Shown here in pieces: positions 62,526 to 64,000 of a stretch of 64,000 nucleotides of DNA; positions within the stretch are counted from its first letter, which is position 1; every line of letters starts with the position of its first letter. Under the pieces are notes generated by a model. It ran no database searches, was not told where the DNA came from, and saw only the letters and a program-made list of their open reading frames with translations. Location of the stretch: NCBI RefSeq assembly GCF_004804275.1, contig NZ_STGI01000004.1, positions 269,605 to 333,604 on the forward strand, given 5' to 3'. This DNA comes from Herbaspirillum sp. ST 5-3 (lineage in GTDB: Bacteria > Pseudomonadota > Gammaproteobacteria > Burkholderiales > Burkholderiaceae_D). A program made the position numbers and the translations under genes.

Positions 62526-63632
62526 TCAAATAGGATCGGAGGCTCGGATCAGATAGGCCGTGTCGGATGCATCTGCCCAGATATTGCGGGACTTGAACCA
62601 GCCGTTCCAGCCGAGACGCGTGCCGCGTGACTGCGTATCCAGACATGCGGCGCCGATATCCCGCTTATCCAGAACGAGTCTCACCTCACAGTCGAACGTG
62701 GCGCCAACCATGAGCCGAAACAAGCGTCTCAAACTTTTGAACGCCGAGCCGCCGGGAAGGAAACCATCAAACTGGTCACGTCGCATGGGGCCGATTGTCA
62801 ATCGCAACTTCGTATGACGATCCCATACGCGATTCCCACAAAATCCTGTTTGTCCCAACACGCAGTTCGCCACTCCAAGACGAGTCAGTTCGTGCTGCGG
62901 CAATTCGAACCATTGCCCGACAAACTGCTCTATGGTGCAGCGGATTTGAAAATAATCAGCGGCGATGCTGGAGAACCATTGTGCCGATTGCGGTCGCTGT
63001 CGAAGCGCTGCGGAGTAATAAGCGAGTGACTCGTCAGGAATGCCTTCCGCGCCGTCGATCAAGCGGTCGCGGGTACCTTTTAACCCAAGGCCGGCAAGGC
63101 TCAAGATGGAAGGCAGAAAGCAATTCTTGAGGTCTGCCTCGTACTGAAGATGAAGTCGGTACTTTAGCCAGCTCTGATAAAACAGCGCAACCGCCCGGGT
63201 CGTAAAAATATCGAAAAATGCACGGGAAGCAGAGTCCCGATAAAAGATTTCGCGCTCTGCCACATGCTGTGTGTAATGTCGCGGCAAGACTCCAGACGGC
63301 CCTGTAAGCCCCATGAACGATGGTGTCATGGTGACCTTTTTAAACGCTCCCAGGCCGGTTCGGCCAGACGCGTCATTGCATCCCTCGGTGTCGGATTCCG
63401 GCGCATTTTCCCATTCGAAATCGAGAGACTCGATCTCGCTCGGAGGAAATGCCAGCGATACCGAGCTTCGAAAACTGATTGTCTGGCCGAGCACGTCTGC
63501 ATCTTCTTCACACGAATGGGCGCGGGATTGTGCGAGAAGCAGGCGCACCGCCTGAAAAAATTTGAAGCGGTACGGCTCGTCGCGCAGACGATCAATCAGG
63601 CCAGGATCGATGCGCCGTTTCTCACCGGGCAT
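62526..63632 (-). CDS. tssG: T6SS baseplate protein TssG
   Basis: TssG (ImpH), 368 residues. Diagnostic parts: the opening EPYRFKFFQAVRLLL, SVSLAFPPSEI, MTPSFMGLTGPSGVLPRHYT, and FFDIFTTRAVALFYQSWLKYR. Two copies of TssG bind TssF in the baseplate wedge. AGGAG precedes the ATG; the gene overlaps the tssF 3' end by 37 nt. Confidence 0.94.
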   Translation of the reverse strand: MPGEKRRIDPGLIDRLRDEPYRFKFFQAVRLLLAQSRAHSCEEDADVLGQTISFRSSVSLAFPPSEIESLDFEWENAPESDTEGCNDASGRTGLGAFKKVTMTPSFMGLTGPSGVLPRHYTQHVAEREIFYRDSASRAFFDIFTTRAVALFYQSWLKYRLHLQYEADLKNCFLPSILSLAGLGLKGTRDRLIDGAEGIPDESLAYYSAALRQRPQSAQWFSSIAADYFQIRCTIEQFVGQWFELPQHELTRLGVANCVLGQTGFCGNRVWDRHTKLRLTIGPMRRDQFDGFLPGGSAFKSLRRLFRLMVGATFDCEVRLVLDKRDIGAACLDTQSRGTRLGWNGWFKSRNIWADASDTAYLIRASDPI

Positions 63633-64000
63633 GTGAGCAGCTCCTGTCCTGATTGTTTGGAAATCAATACCAATTGCGTGAAGCTATTGGCGTGAACGTA
63701 GTGTCCGAAGAAATGGTCCAGGATCTGGGCAAATGTGAACAGGCCAATACCTGCATAATGCGTTTCATCCAGTGTGATGCGGATCTGCATCCCGCGCGCA
63801 AATACGGGAAATGGATTACCGGGAATACGCGCCGTGACCGGCTGCTGGTCAATCGCCGCAATACCGTTGATCTGCTTGTTGTTCGCAACGGAACCCGCGA
63901 TATCGTAAAGCGTCAAGATTTCCTTGATCGCGTCCACTCCCTGCCCCGACAGCGAAAGATGATTCAGCGACAGATGGGAAATCAAACGCCATTGTGCACC
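63596..64000 (-). CDS. tssF: T6SS baseplate protein TssF, C-terminal fragment
   Basis: The frame continues to the right edge; the last 134 residues are visible. The end of TssF is clear from WRLISHLSLNHLSLSG followed by ALKEIL-type VDAIKEILTLYD, and the closing VLISKQSGQELLTCPVRNG. The remaining tss genes presumably lie further right. Confidence 0.9.
   Translation of the reverse strand, partial: GAQWRLISHLSLNHLSLSGQGVDAIKEILTLYDIAGSVANNKQINGIAAIDQQPVTARIPGNPFPVFARGMQIRITLDETHYAGIGLFTFAQILDHFFGHYVHANSFTQLVLISKQSGQELLTCPVRNGASILA

Overview
The window is about 60% GC and reads as a chromosomal segment of a denitrifying betaproteobacterium, most likely Burkholderiales and perhaps Oxalobacteraceae (inferred from gene content and protein character, not from a marker gene). 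Genes are densely packed. I see no rRNA, tRNA, CRISPR array, transposase or prophage.

Region 1 (1-2249): the 3' part of a large unrecognised coiled-coil and membrane protein, ending at a hairpin shared with the convergent nar operon.

Region 2 (2250-35458): an anaerobic-respiration island. On the minus strand it holds narK1-narK2-narGHJI-ppiC (nitrate uptake and respiratory nitrate reductase), preceded by nosZ-nosR-nosDFYL-cytochrome c-apbE (nitrous oxide reductase and its maturation). Divergent from nosZ lies a class III ribonucleotide reductase in which the glycyl-radical domain is a separate 65-residue gene between nrdD and nrdG. Next come the O2-independent ubiquinone genes ubiU-ubiV-ubiT with a DGC zinc-binding protein, an FMN 2-nitropropane-dioxygenase-like protein, an NO-stress type operon (hemerythrin, DUF2249, NnrS-like membrane protein), a CRP/FNR regulator with no Fe-S cysteines, a universal stress protein and a type II NADH dehydrogenase. 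FNR/DNR-type boxes (TTGAT-N4-ATCAA) lie before nosZ, nrdD, the flavoprotein, hemerythrin and the uspA/NDH-2 divergence. A second 16-nt motif is shared by narK1, narG and the nosZ-nrdD intergenic. No nitrite or nitric oxide reductase is present.

Region 3 (35488-45950): a periplasmic alcohol-oxidation module. It has a PQQ alcohol dehydrogenase with the Asp-x-Asp signature of lanthanide enzymes, cytochrome c-550, a quinoprotein-associated binding protein, cytochrome b561, a beta-propeller protein and two divergent TonB receptors. Three of its transcription units begin with a near-perfect sigma-54 promoter (TGGCAY-N5-TTGC), and a 17-bp palindrome upstream of the dehydrogenase looks like an enhancer. 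It appears to be one sigma-54 regulon.

Region 4 (46110-48904): a Spy/CpxP-like periplasmic protein divergent from an OmpR-type response regulator and its histidine kinase, with repeated TTGTATC heptamers between them.

Region 5 (48901-64000): part of a type VI secretion cluster. Plus strand: M15 peptidase (TagX-like), PAAR tip protein, a degenerate ketoacyl-synthase-like membrane protein, TssM, TagF and an OmpA-family protein. Minus strand: TssF (cut by the window edge), TssG, TssH and TssA. A 162-bp MITE-like element with 27-bp terminal inverted repeats sits between the two arms, and a related element lies downstream of nrdD.
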